Below, in pieces: positions 8,013 through 14,880 of a stretch of DNA of 35,250 nucleotides. Positions within the stretch are counted from its first letter, which is position 1. Every line of letters starts with the position of its first letter. The notes under the pieces are model-generated. The model was not told the origin of the DNA. It ran no database searches and saw nothing but the letters and a program-made list of their open reading frames with translations. The stretch is taken from NCBI GenBank assembly GCA_023665935.1, contig JAMPCZ010000009.1:1-35250 (forward strand), read 5' to 3'. A program made the translations under genes and the position numbers. The DNA comes from Muribaculaceae bacterium (GTDB lineage Bacteria; Cyanobacteriota; Vampirovibrionia; Gastranaerophilales; Gastranaerophilaceae).

Positions 8013-9173
8013 TTACTTGCAGCATTCCCATTCCAGGATATTTTCACAAATTTCACTGTCCCAAAATTCTTGTGGCAGAGGTCTGATTGGGTCGTAAAGA
8101 GCTGCGATTTCTTCTTTTGAGAATGAAATTCTTGCTTGTTCTTCTGATGTGAAGCCGTCTTTTTCAATTTTGTACAGGCAGTAAGGGTTACATCTTTGAT
8201 TACATTCTGATGTAGCGGAACGAACACAGCCGCCTTTGCAGATTGAAGCGTAAACGCAATCTTTGCAATATCCTGTAAGCATAGAGCAATCAAAATGTCT
8301 GTTGTATTCAAACGCATTTTTATCGTTCCAAATCTCAGATAGAGGTCTTTCTGTCGCGTAACCTTCAATGTATTCATCTCTTTGTAAGGACAAGCAGCCT
8401 CTTACGGAGCCATCACTTCCTAAGCCCATTCCATGAATACCGGCATGGCAGCCTGTCCAGCCTCCTTGTAATTGGTTTGCATAATCACTCATGTAACCCA
8501 TTACATCTGCTCCTGTTACAATATCAAAATATTGTTTGTAATTCTCGCTTGTATCTAAGATGAATTTTGATAACTCAAAGAATTGACCTTCGGTCAGCAT
8601 TGCTTCTCTCGGCATACGTCCGATAAAATCAGCGTATTGAATCTGCCAATATCTTACACCGCATTGGATAAGTATATCTCTTATCTTCGGAAGTTGATGG
8701 AAGTTAAGCTTGTGAACGGTTGTGACTATTGATGGCACAATTCCGTTTTCATGCAGTAATCTTATTGCATGAATTACGTTATCAAATGTACCATTATGAC
8801 CTCTTATGTAATCATGCAGATACGCATCGGCGGCATCTAAACTCATTCCGAAAGCAATCGGCTGGACAGCCTTGATTACTTTTATTGTTTCCTCGTTAAC
8901 AGCTAAACCGTTAGAAATAAATCCGACATCAATATTAGCAAGTCTTAATGCTGTCGCGATTGCTCCTATATCTTTACGTAAAAGAGGTTCTCCTCCTGAA
9001 AGAATAACCATTTCTGTGCCAAGTTTTTCCAATTCCTGAATTATATCAAGGCATTGTGCTGTTGTCATTTCTTTTGGTTTTTCCACTGACGCACAATCAG
9101 AACCGCAATGGATACATTTTGCGTTACATTTATATGTAGTTTCCCAAACAATTTTTTTTGGTGCATATACCAT
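8013..9173 (-). CDS. Radical SAM/SPASM domain protein
   Basis: The 386-residue protein has the radical SAM cluster motif CNAKCIHC (Cys16, Cys20, Cys23), followed by the SAM-contacting GGEPLLR and SLDAADAYLHDYIRG. A Cys-rich C-terminal SPASM region (CHAG, CLSL, CSMLTGYCKDCVYASICKGGC, then CNQRCNPYC) should bind auxiliary iron-sulfur clusters. SPASM enzymes usually modify peptides or proteins (PqqE and anaerobic sulfatase maturase types), so a peptide substrate is likely but not identified. The gene starts at ATG 9173 with GGAG upstream. It is monocistronic, bounded by a terminator on each side. The tail ends in a Cys-Cys pair (WECCK). I see no obvious precursor peptide next to it. Confidence 0.88.
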   Translation of the reverse strand: MVYAPKKIVWETTYKCNAKCIHCGSDCASVEKPKEMTTAQCLDIIQELEKLGTEMVILSGGEPLLRKDIGAIATALRLANIDVGFISNGLAVNEETIKVIKAVQPIAFGMSLDAADAYLHDYIRGHNGTFDNVIHAIRLLHENGIVPSIVTTVHKLNFHQLPKIRDILIQCGVRYWQIQYADFIGRMPREAMLTEGQFFELSKFILDTSENYKQYFDIVTGADVMGYMSDYANQLQGGWTGCHAGIHGMGLGSDGSVRGCLSLQRDEYIEGYATERPLSEIWNDKNAFEYNRHFDCSMLTGYCKDCVYASICKGGCVRSATSECNQRCNPYCLYKIEKDGFTSEEQARISFSKEEIAALYDPIRPLPQEFWDSEICENILEWECCK

Positions 9174-9200
9174 TTATTACTCTCCTTCTTACAAAAAATA

Positions 9201-9234
9201 AAAAGAATGAGGATATAGAAATCCCCATTCTTTT
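9201..9234 (-). terminator. Hairpin terminator after the LysM/proline-rich gene
   Basis: A 14-bp stem (9201-9214 with 9221-9234, one G-T wobble) has a 6-base loop and is followed on the minus strand by an A/T-rich tail. It lies between the end of the LysM gene and the start of the radical SAM gene. Confidence 0.7.
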
Positions 9235-9240
9235 TTATAT

Positions 9241-10423
9241 CTATCTACGTTTTTGGTAGTTTATACTTGAATTATCACTTCCATCCATGCCTTTTTCTTG
9301 GATTAAGTTATACTCAAAACCGTCCTTATCGTTACCTTTAAGTTCCAGTTTGAATACTTCAGCATGGCTGTCTTGTCTGATATTTTGACCGCTTTGGTTG
9401 GTTGCACTTACTAATATATAGTAGCTTTCACCATCTTTAAATTGTTCTTTATTTATTGGAATGCCATCGTTTGTCATTCCTGCACTAATTTCAGCTGCGC
9501 TAAGTCGTCTATATCTGTATTGGTTAACTTTTCCGTTTGTATTATCCGAGATGAGGATAGATGTCGGATCGTTGTATTTTCCTTCAATTTTAACCTCGCC
9601 TTCTTCGTCACCCACGACAAATTGAGCATGTCCGTTCGGATCATTTACATTAAAATCTGCTCCGCGGCGTTTCAACAACTCAACGTCTACTGCTTTTGCA
9701 CGCAACTTAACAGAATCTGTAACTTGAGTTGGCGGTTCTTTTTCTTCCGGCTCCGGAGTTACTATTGTTTTTTCCGGAGTAGGAATACCATAAACAGGTC
9801 TCATCGTTGGCTGTGGTAGTGGTGCTGTATTTGTTGGCTGAAGATCAGGTTCTCTCGGCGTTACAATACCATAAACCGGCCTATTTTCATGCTCAGGGTC
9901 AGGTATCGGAGTTGTTGGTTTAGGCTCAGGTTTTGGTTTCTTCGGTGATACAATACCATAAACCGGCCTATTTTCATGCTCAGGACCTGGTACTGTAGCT
10001 GTCGGAGTAGGAACCTTTCCTGTATCTCCAGGTGTAGGAATTCCGTACAGCAGTTTCATGCTTGGTCCGGGTGTTGGAAGTGTAGCTGTTGGCTGAGGTG
10101 TAGTACCTGATTCTCTAGGTGTTATAATACCGTACATTGGAACCATTCTGCCTCTAGCGATTTTAGGATATCGACTTGGATTTTGTTTAGTTCCGGCAGT
10201 TTGTTTTTTCTCCTCATTCTGCGGATTTTTTTCGACAGTAAGACCTTTTAAATCGTTGAATGCATTATCTTGATCTATTCCAGGAATTTTCAATGTTTTT
10301 CCCACAAAAATTAAATTTGCGTTTTTAATCCCGTTTGCCTGTTGCAAATCTTTTACTGAACAACCGTATTTTTTTTGCTATCTTAGATAGCGTATCACCG
10401 GGTTGTATTTTGTAGTCGCTCAT
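9241..10423 (-). CDS. LysM and proline-rich YGI-repeat protein, interrupted by a frameshift in an A8 tract
   Basis: Translation should begin at ATG 10423, which has GGAGG seven bases upstream. It gives MSDYKIQPGDTLSKIAKK, the first half of a LysM domain. An eight-base A run (T run on the given strand, 10369-10376) then shifts the frame, and the first frame stops after 32 codons. With seven A bases the frame reads on into YGCSVKDLQQANGI and GKTLKIP, completing the LysM. The downstream frame has five copies of a Pro/Thr-rich unit around YGI(V/P/I)(T/S)P (about 9775-10140) and a C-terminal domain of about 150 residues that I do not recognise. LysM binds peptidoglycan or chitin-like glycans. The break may be phase variation, transcriptional slippage, decay or a sequencing error. 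Confidence 0.8.
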
Positions 10424-10579
10424 CAGCATACCTCCATCATAGTTTCACACATATATAAGTATATATATAAAGTGATATTTTCAAAGGAATTTGCTAAAAA
10501 TCCTTTAATCATACTATATTTTTACGGTTTTACGCTTTGGAAAGTTCTTTTTGCTTTAATATACTTACTTTTACAATTG

Positions 10580-10609
10580 TTTACATAAATTATACTTTTG
10601 TAATATAAC
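10580..10609 (+). promoter_or_regulatory. Possible promoter for yidD
   Basis: TTTACA (10580-10585), an 18-base spacer and TATAAC (10604-10609) lie about 50 bases before the yidD start. The region from 10424 to 10662 has no gene and is very AT-rich, so chance matches are likely. Confidence 0.35.
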
Positions 10610-10662
10610 GTTACAATTTCGGGCGAGTTTCTGTGTTATAAAGGTTGAGAGGGGAAATTTTT

Positions 10663-10869
10663 ATGAAGCAATTATGTTTATTTCTTATAAAAATCTATCA
10701 AATGTTTTCAAAATTTACTCCAAAAGTTTGTAGATTTTACCCGACTTGCTCTGAGTATACAAAGCAGGCTATAGAAAAGTACGGAGTAATAAAAGGCGGT
10801 TGGCTTGGGGTAAAACGAATTTGTCGCTGTCATCCGGGTAATCCGGGCGGGTACGATCCTGTGCCGTAG
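10663..10869 (+). CDS. yidD: Membrane protein insertion efficiency factor YidD
   Basis: The 68-residue protein matches the YidD family over nearly its full length. It has a hydrophobic N-terminal helix ([12 protein letters not shown]) and the conserved [19 protein letters not shown] segment. The C-terminal [15 protein letters not shown] follows, with the family's characteristic cysteines. YidD helps YidC insert membrane proteins. ATG 10663 was chosen because GAGAGGGG lies upstream; an in-frame TTG at 10645 has no such support. The usual rnpA/yidC neighbours are not here. Its stop is directly followed by the stop of the convergent prepilin gene, with no space for a terminator. Confidence 0.95.
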   Translation: MKQLCLFLIKIYQMFSKFTPKVCRFYPTCSEYTKQAIEKYGVIKGGWLGVKRICRCHPGNPGGYDPVP

Positions 10870-11910
10870 TTACGGACATCTTATTGGACCGTTCCATTTT
10901 AACTTGTTTGCACATTTTAAATAATCCATATTCCCTTTGTGTAAAATCCAGGCTAAACATGCCCACCCTTCTCCATTTTTTGTTGGGTTGCAGTATTCCC
11001 ATCCTGATGAGCTTGGGTCAGCTCCTTCCATAAGTGTAACAACTGTTCCGTCTTCTTTTACCATATAGCTAAATATATCTCGACCTAACATATTTGGACC
11101 CTGTTTTCCGTTAATATCAAATTTTATGGAAACGGCAAAACTATTAATGTTCATATATGGGTAATACCCCATTGAATCTAAAAATATTTCTGTTCCATCC
11201 CACAATCGCATTTTATAATAATAATTGGCGTGAAAGTCACTATTCCAAGTTGTAGCAGATGCGTTGTTCACAAGTTTCCATTTCCCGGTGTAATCCGAGC
11301 AGGCTCCGCTACCGCAATCATCCAGTAATTTAAGATAGGGGTTTATTTTTGTTGCAACTAGTTCAATACTTGCCTTGTCGTGGTTTTTTAGTCCCCAAGA
11401 ACTCAGCTCACTGTTTTCTTCGATTGCCATTTTGAAGGCTTGAGAAAAGACGGATTTAATTTTTAATGCTTTTGTTTGTATTACTTTGATTTTATGCTGT
11501 GTAATTAACCCCGGAATCGTAATCGCCGCAACGATGCCAATTATACCGAGAGTGATTAGAACTTCTGCAAGAGTAAAGGCGGCTTTCTTAACCCTCTCCC
11601 GAATTTCTAACTTTCGCTCCTGCTCAAGTTGAAATTCTACCCTCTCACAAGGAGAGAGGGTACTTTTTACGTCATCCTGAGGCGTATGCCGAAGGAGCTC
11701 ATACAAGTCTGCTTGAGAATTGTAGGTTGGGGTTACTACCCCAACACGATTATCATTTTTTGTCATTGCGAGGAGGGCTAATGCCCGACGTGGCAATCCA
11801 GTAAATACTTGCACGAGTTTGACCTGGATTGCTTCGTCACTTCGTTCCTCGCAATGATGAATCTTTCGCAATGGGGTTGTTATTGTGAGGTGGATAATTT
11901 TAAACCTCAC
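10870..11910 (-). CDS. Type IV pilin/pseudopilin-like protein with repeat-derived 5' extension; start uncertain
   Basis: The real prepilin part runs from about 11605 leftwards. It reads RVKKAAFTLAEVLITLGIIGIVAAITIP, with Phe+1 at 11577-11575 and Glu+5, followed by a hydrophobic helix and about 200 residues of globular domain with a Cys pair (CGSGAC). This is a class III signal cleaved by prepilin peptidase; position -1 is Ala rather than Gly. No ATG, GTG or TTG lies close upstream of this motif in frame. The open frame continues to ATG 11910 only through palindromic intergenic repeats (translated as CEERSDEAI and similar), so about 110 leading residues are probably not native. The original start may have been lost by repeat insertion. 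The C-terminus abuts yidD. Confidence 0.65.
   Translation of the reverse strand: MRFKIIHLTITTPLRKIHHCEERSDEAIQVKLVQVFTGLPRRALALLAMTKNDNRVGVVTPTYNSQADLYELLRHTPQDDVKSTLSPCERVEFQLEQERKLEIRERVKKAAFTLAEVLITLGIIGIVAAITIPGLITQHKIKVIQTKALKIKSVFSQAFKMAIEENSELSSWGLKNHDKASIELVATKINPYLKLLDDCGSGACSDYTGKWKLVNNASATTWNSDFHANYYYKMRLWDGTEIFLDSMGYYPYMNINSFAVSIKFDINGKQGPNMLGRDIFSYMVKEDGTVVTLMEGADPSSSGWEYCNPTKNGEGWACLAWILHKGNMDYLKCANKLKWNGPIRCP
11638..11662. repeat. Hairpin repeat within the prepilin 5' extension
   Basis: TACCCTCTC (11638-11646) pairs perfectly with GAGAGGGTA (11654-11662) and is followed by a T run (11664-11668) on the plus strand, so it could terminate rightward transcripts. It lies inside the open frame that extends the prepilin. 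Confidence 0.55.
11722..11745 (+). repeat. Dispersed hairpin repeat, GTAGGTTGGG family, copy 1
   Basis: GTTGGGGT (11726-11733), loop TACT and ACCCCAAC (11738-11745) form a perfect 8-bp stem preceded by GTAG. It matches the copies at 28738-28761 and 29199-29222 except for two stem positions, which changed together on both sides (GT/AC here, CA/TG there). Confidence 0.65.
11763..11857. repeat. Large imperfect palindromic repeat (TCATTGCGAGG type)
   Basis: Two arms of about 35-40 bases face each other. The outer 12 bases (TCATTGCGAGGA, 11763-11774; TCCTCGCAATGA, 11846-11857) and the inner 9 bases (GCAATCCAG, 11793-11801; CTGGATTGC, 11824-11832) pair perfectly. Such elements are widespread in bacterial intergenic DNA and give spurious CEERSDEAI-like translations. 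This one is read through by the open frame upstream of the prepilin. Confidence 0.75.
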
Positions 11911-11941
11911 AAACCCAGTAAAGACAAGGGTTAGCGCTCTA

Positions 11942-11950
11942 CCCCCCCCC
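11942..11950. repeat. C9/G9 homopolymer tract upstream of the prepilin frame
   Basis: Nine consecutive C on the given strand (G on the prepilin strand) lie 32 bases before the ATG at 11910. Tracts like this change length during replication and can make expression phase-variable. The remaining 11951-12107 region is AT-rich and shows no gene. Confidence 0.6.
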
Positions 11951-12107
11951 TAAAGGTGCTGCTATAATTGAGTTTTGCATATTTTCTTCCTCTCGTCTTT
12001 TTTAATCTTTTACTGATAAGTTTATAATTACATTTTCCGCAACAAAAGTCAAATTTATTAAACCAATTCCCTTTTGGTGTATTAAAAACTTGCCGGATTT
12101 GAAAGTC

Positions 12108-13376
12108 TTAAATAGTCTTGATAAAATCAATAACTTCTTTTAACGAATAAATATTTTTTTGAACAAAAAATTCTTTTTTTGTTTGGTTTTTCACGTATGT
12201 AAGCGTTTTTCCGTCAAGAAAATCCTCAGTATATGGACGGAGCATAATCGATGGAATTATTACAATGTCGCAATCAGAATCTTTGACTGTTCGAATTAAA
12301 TCGTCTGTAGTTATGAGTCCGGCTACTGTAATATCTTTTCCCCAGTATTCAGATTTTACGGGGCGGATTTCTACCGATAGATTCTTAATCTTATTAAGTT
12401 CTTGTGCAATTTCTTTGAACATGTTTTTTGCAGCGTAAGAACAGGCAAAAGTCATTTTATATGGTTTTGAAACTTCTTTTGGTAACTTGTGGGTGTAAAA
12501 ATCATCTAATGTCATTCTCAAAGAGCCAACGCCGTCATCAAGCTGGCAGAAATTTCCGTAGTATTTTGCCGGCGGAATTGGTTTGTCTGCGAGCAGGAAA
12601 AACTCATCCGAGCAGCAAACCCTTTTGTATTTTGAAGCTATTTCGATAGTTTCTAATGCGCATTTTTTGTCTACATGTTTTAGTTCGCCGTCAGTTCGGA
12701 ATTGAGTGATTCCGACAGGTACGATTGCAACAGACAGTACCGTATTTTTTAGTTTTGCCAAATCTGACAATGTTCTATCCAGTTCTGCTTCGTCGTTTAT
12801 TCCTGGGCACAGTACAATTTGAGCGTGGAACGGGATTTTATTTTTTCGGAACCAGTTTAAGTTATCCAGTGCTTTTCCCGCGTTTGGGTTTCTTAGCATT
12901 TTGACTCTAAGTTCAGGATTTGTTGTGTGCACAGATACGTAAAACGGTCCCAGGTGCATGCGCTTAATCCGCTCTTTGTCTTCTTCTTTAAAATTGGTCA
13001 GTGTGATATATGTTCCTTGAAGATAAGATAATCTGTAATCGTCGTCTTTTATATAGAGCGTATTTCTCAACCCCTTTGGCTGCTGGTCCACAAAACAGAA
13101 AATACAATGGTTCAGGCATGGTTTAATCTTGTCAAAAACTGCGCTTTCAAAAACTATACCTAAATCTTCGTCATAATCTTTTTCGAGTTCAATCTCTTCA
13201 ATTTCACCATTTGATTTTTTTATTTCAATGGTAATCAGTTCAGACTTCATATAGAAGTTGTAATCAATCATGTCCTGCATTGCGCAGCCATCTACACTTA
13301 GTAGTTCATCACCTTTTTCTATTTCAAGTTCTTCAGCTATTGAACCTTTTAGTACACTATTTACTATTGCGGGCAT
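12108..13376 (-). CDS. DUF512 radical SAM protein with N-terminal PDZ-like domain
   Basis: The 422-residue protein begins with a small PDZ-like domain (about residues 1-75: GSIAEELEIEKGDELLSVDG). A radical-SAM-like core follows with CLNHCIFCFVDQQPKGLR (Cys87, Cys91, Cys94), YLQGTYITLTNF, HTTNPELRVKMLRN and GINDEAELDRTL. The C-terminus is a DUF512 domain (HKLPKEVSKPYKMTFACSYAA and VIIPSIMLRP). This architecture is found in cyanobacteria and many clostridia as a conserved iron-sulfur protein of unknown reaction. It begins within the last 20 bases of the padR-like gene, so the two are translationally coupled. Its presence supports a cyanobacteria-related host, but clostridial homologues mean it is not decisive. 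Confidence 0.88.
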   Translation of the reverse strand: MPAIVNSVLKGSIAEELEIEKGDELLSVDGCAMQDMIDYNFYMKSELITIEIKKSNGEIEEIELEKDYDEDLGIVFESAVFDKIKPCLNHCIFCFVDQQPKGLRNTLYIKDDDYRLSYLQGTYITLTNFKEEDKERIKRMHLGPFYVSVHTTNPELRVKMLRNPNAGKALDNLNWFRKNKIPFHAQIVLCPGINDEAELDRTLSDLAKLKNTVLSVAIVPVGITQFRTDGELKHVDKKCALETIEIASKYKRVCCSDEFFLLADKPIPPAKYYGNFCQLDDGVGSLRMTLDDFYTHKLPKEVSKPYKMTFACSYAAKNMFKEIAQELNKIKNLSVEIRPVKSEYWGKDITVAGLITTDDLIRTVKDSDCDIVIIPSIMLRPYTEDFLDGKTLTYVKNQTKKEFFVQKNIYSLKEVIDFIKTI

Positions 13377-13884
13377 TTTCTTTTTCCAATCCTTCTACCA
13401 AAGAAATAAAGTTTTTATATTCACAAATGGTATTATCAAGAACAATTTTTTGATAAAAATCAGTCGGGGTGTATTCGTCTGCCAAAATTTGTTCGGCATT
13501 AACTTTATGTAATAGAGCAACAGATTTTAGGTTCATGTATAATTCTTTGCAATCACTTTCAGAAAGATGAGATGCGCACGATAATTTTACTCTCGCATCT
13601 GACATAAATTTCACGGGGTTAGATGTTATAGGTTTTAGTAATAAGTTTCGCAGCTCTTTTAATCCGTTTTTTGTAATGGAATAAAAGATTGACAACTTTC
13701 CGCCGTCTGACATAATCTTTGAGGAATCAAGGCATCCTGCTTTTTCAAGTCTGATCAGTGCCGGTTTTATTCCGCCGAAACTCGGAGTTGAATAGCATTC
13801 AAAATATTCTCTGATTCTTTTATGTATGGAATACATTGTCAAATCTTGTTTTAATAATACGTATAAAATCATTACATCTAGCAT
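13357..13884 (-). CDS. PadR-family transcriptional regulator
   Basis: The 175-residue protein has an N-terminal winged-helix domain of the PadR type. MLDVMILYVLLKQDLTMYSIHKRI forms the first helices, FGGIKPALIRLEKAGCL the recognition helix region, and KLSIFYSITKNGLKELRNLL the wing and following helix. The C-terminal helices (about 100-175) resemble the Vir-like dimerisation part of longer PadR proteins. PadR proteins are usually repressors that respond to phenolics, drugs or stress; the effector is unknown here. The start at 13884 lacks a clear ribosome-binding site; ATG 13872 is an alternative. It overlaps the DUF512 gene by 20 bases. The divergent small gene at 14001 may share its control region. 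Confidence 0.8.
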   Translation of the reverse strand: MLDVMILYVLLKQDLTMYSIHKRIREYFECYSTPSFGGIKPALIRLEKAGCLDSSKIMSDGGKLSIFYSITKNGLKELRNLLLKPITSNPVKFMSDARVKLSCASHLSESDCKELYMNLKSVALLHKVNAEQILADEYTPTDFYQKIVLDNTICEYKNFISLVEGLEKENARNSK

Positions 13885-14000
13885 ATGTTTATTAAACCAT
13901 AAAATTTAAGATTTGTAAAAATAAGTTGTAATATTGGCAAATTTTAATATTTTTCAGATTTATGTATCATAATTAATATAGGAAAGAAAGAAGGTTAGAT

Positions 14001-14342
14001 ATGGTAGAAGCAACACAATCATTAAAACCGTTTACAACGGTAACTTACACAACAAAAGACGGAGAACATATTTCCGCAACAAAAGAAAACGGAATCGTTA
14101 CTCTAGTTGGTGATAAGAACGGTACTCGTCAAATGCCTATAGATGATTTTATGAAGGAAATGATTGCAAATCTTCCTGTATTAGAAAAATCACCTGCCGC
14201 AGATACTGTGGAAATCAAGAACCCTGTAGCAGAGAAAGTTGCAGCAGAAGAGAAAAAGGCTGAAGTGAAGCCTCAAACAGCACAAGCTGCACAACCGGCT
14301 CAAGCTCCTGAAGTTGGTAAAAAACTTGATGTTGCTGCATAG
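14001..14342 (+). CDS. Small unknown protein with Ala/Pro/Lys-rich tail
   Basis: This 113-residue protein is not recognised. Residues 1-55 contain two beta-hairpin-like stretches (FTTVTYTTKDGEHISATKENG and IVTLVGDKNGTRQ). The rest is a low-complexity Ala/Pro/Glu/Lys tail, reminiscent of a flexible linker. There is no signal peptide or membrane segment. ATG 14001 has AGAAGG upstream. The 15 bases 13983-13997 (AAAGAAAGAAGGTTA) are identical to those before the small gene at 28853, suggesting a shared leader. A clear terminator follows at 14373-14401, so it is monocistronic. Confidence 0.7.
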   Translation: MVEATQSLKPFTTVTYTTKDGEHISATKENGIVTLVGDKNGTRQMPIDDFMKEMIANLPVLEKSPAADTVEIKNPVAEKVAAEEKKAEVKPQTAQAAQPAQAPEVGKKLDVAA

Positions 14343-14372
14343 GTTTAATTAAGCAAAGTATGAAAAAGTCTG

Positions 14373-14401
14373 AAAACGCCGAAATTTTATTTCGGCGTTT
14401 T
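14373..14401 (+). terminator. Hairpin terminator of the small gene
   Basis: AAAACGCCGAAAT (14373-14385) pairs with ATTTCGGCGTTTT (14389-14401), with a three-base loop and further T-rich sequence downstream. Confidence 0.85.
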
Positions 14402-14450
14402 ATATTTGAGGAAATGAGTATATCTGCAGCAAAGAATGATAAGAATGATG

Positions 14451-14475
14451 TCACCCTGAATCCGTTTCAGGGTGA
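14451..14475. repeat. Palindromic repeat, possible terminator for the convergent gene
   Basis: TCACCCTGAA (14451-14460) pairs perfectly with TTCAGGGTGA (14466-14475). It lies just beyond the stop of the leftward gene at 14486 and resembles the palindrome nested in the terminator at 7947-7973, with matching changes in both stem arms. There is no good T tail. Confidence 0.55.
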
Positions 14476-14485
14476 TATTATGAGT

Positions 14486-14872
14486 TTAAGGTCTGCAAAG
14501 TTTCTTTGCCACTTCGCTTACCGCTGTTCCGCCTGCAATCGGCTGAAATGTTGCAAATCTGTTATAATCTCCGTTTACAAAGTTATCTTTTACTCCGTAT
14601 GAATCAATTGTTCCTATTTTATACTTCATCTTGCCGCAATCGACTGTGTAGTTACTCAATGTGTATAGAATCTCATTTCCGTTTACGGGTTCATATTGCC
14701 CTTTGTTATAGGATTTCAGTATAAACGAAAATCCGTAAAAATCTGTTGTGCCTACAATACCATCAGGGTTAATGTAATTGTTTTCGCAAACCCGGTGCCA
14801 CTGTGTCGTATCTTGAGCAAATACAGCGGTCGAGCTTAAAATTAAGATAGCGAATGTTATAAACTTTTTCAT
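14486..14872 (-). CDS. Secreted protein resembling the surface-adhesin E family
   Basis: The 128-residue protein has a clear signal peptide (MKKFITFAILILSSTAVFAQ, cleavage after FAQ or nearby). The mature part resembles the small surface-adhesin-E-like family. It begins with a WHRV strand, has a central YTVDCGKMKYKIGTIDSY with the family's conserved Cys, and ends FQPIAGGTAVSEVAKKLC, like the usual W-P-I-pPGSVAExxxxxxC. The two or three Cys residues could form a disulfide after export. It starts 8 bp after the glycosyltransferase stop with AAGGA upstream, so both are probably one transcript. Its role is unknown; the adhesin name comes from the family and is not shown here. Confidence 0.65.
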   Translation of the reverse strand: MKKFITFAILILSSTAVFAQDTTQWHRVCENNYINPDGIVGTTDFYGFSFILKSYNKGQYEPVNGNEILYTLSNYTVDCGKMKYKIGTIDSYGVKDNFVNGDYNRFATFQPIAGGTAVSEVAKKLCRP

Positions 14873-14880
14873 AAGAATCC

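Noticed and set aside
7964-8377. Reverse-strand 137-codon frame
   Set aside because: It is a shifted frame of the radical SAM gene and starts within its conserved C-terminal part.
9442-9819. Plus-strand 125-codon frame rich in Cys and Phe
   Set aside because: It is antisense to the LysM/proline-rich gene, whose repeats explain the open frame.
14360-14602. Plus-strand 80-codon frame
   Set aside because: It begins at a terminator hairpin and runs opposite the secreted protein gene; its composition does not look coding.
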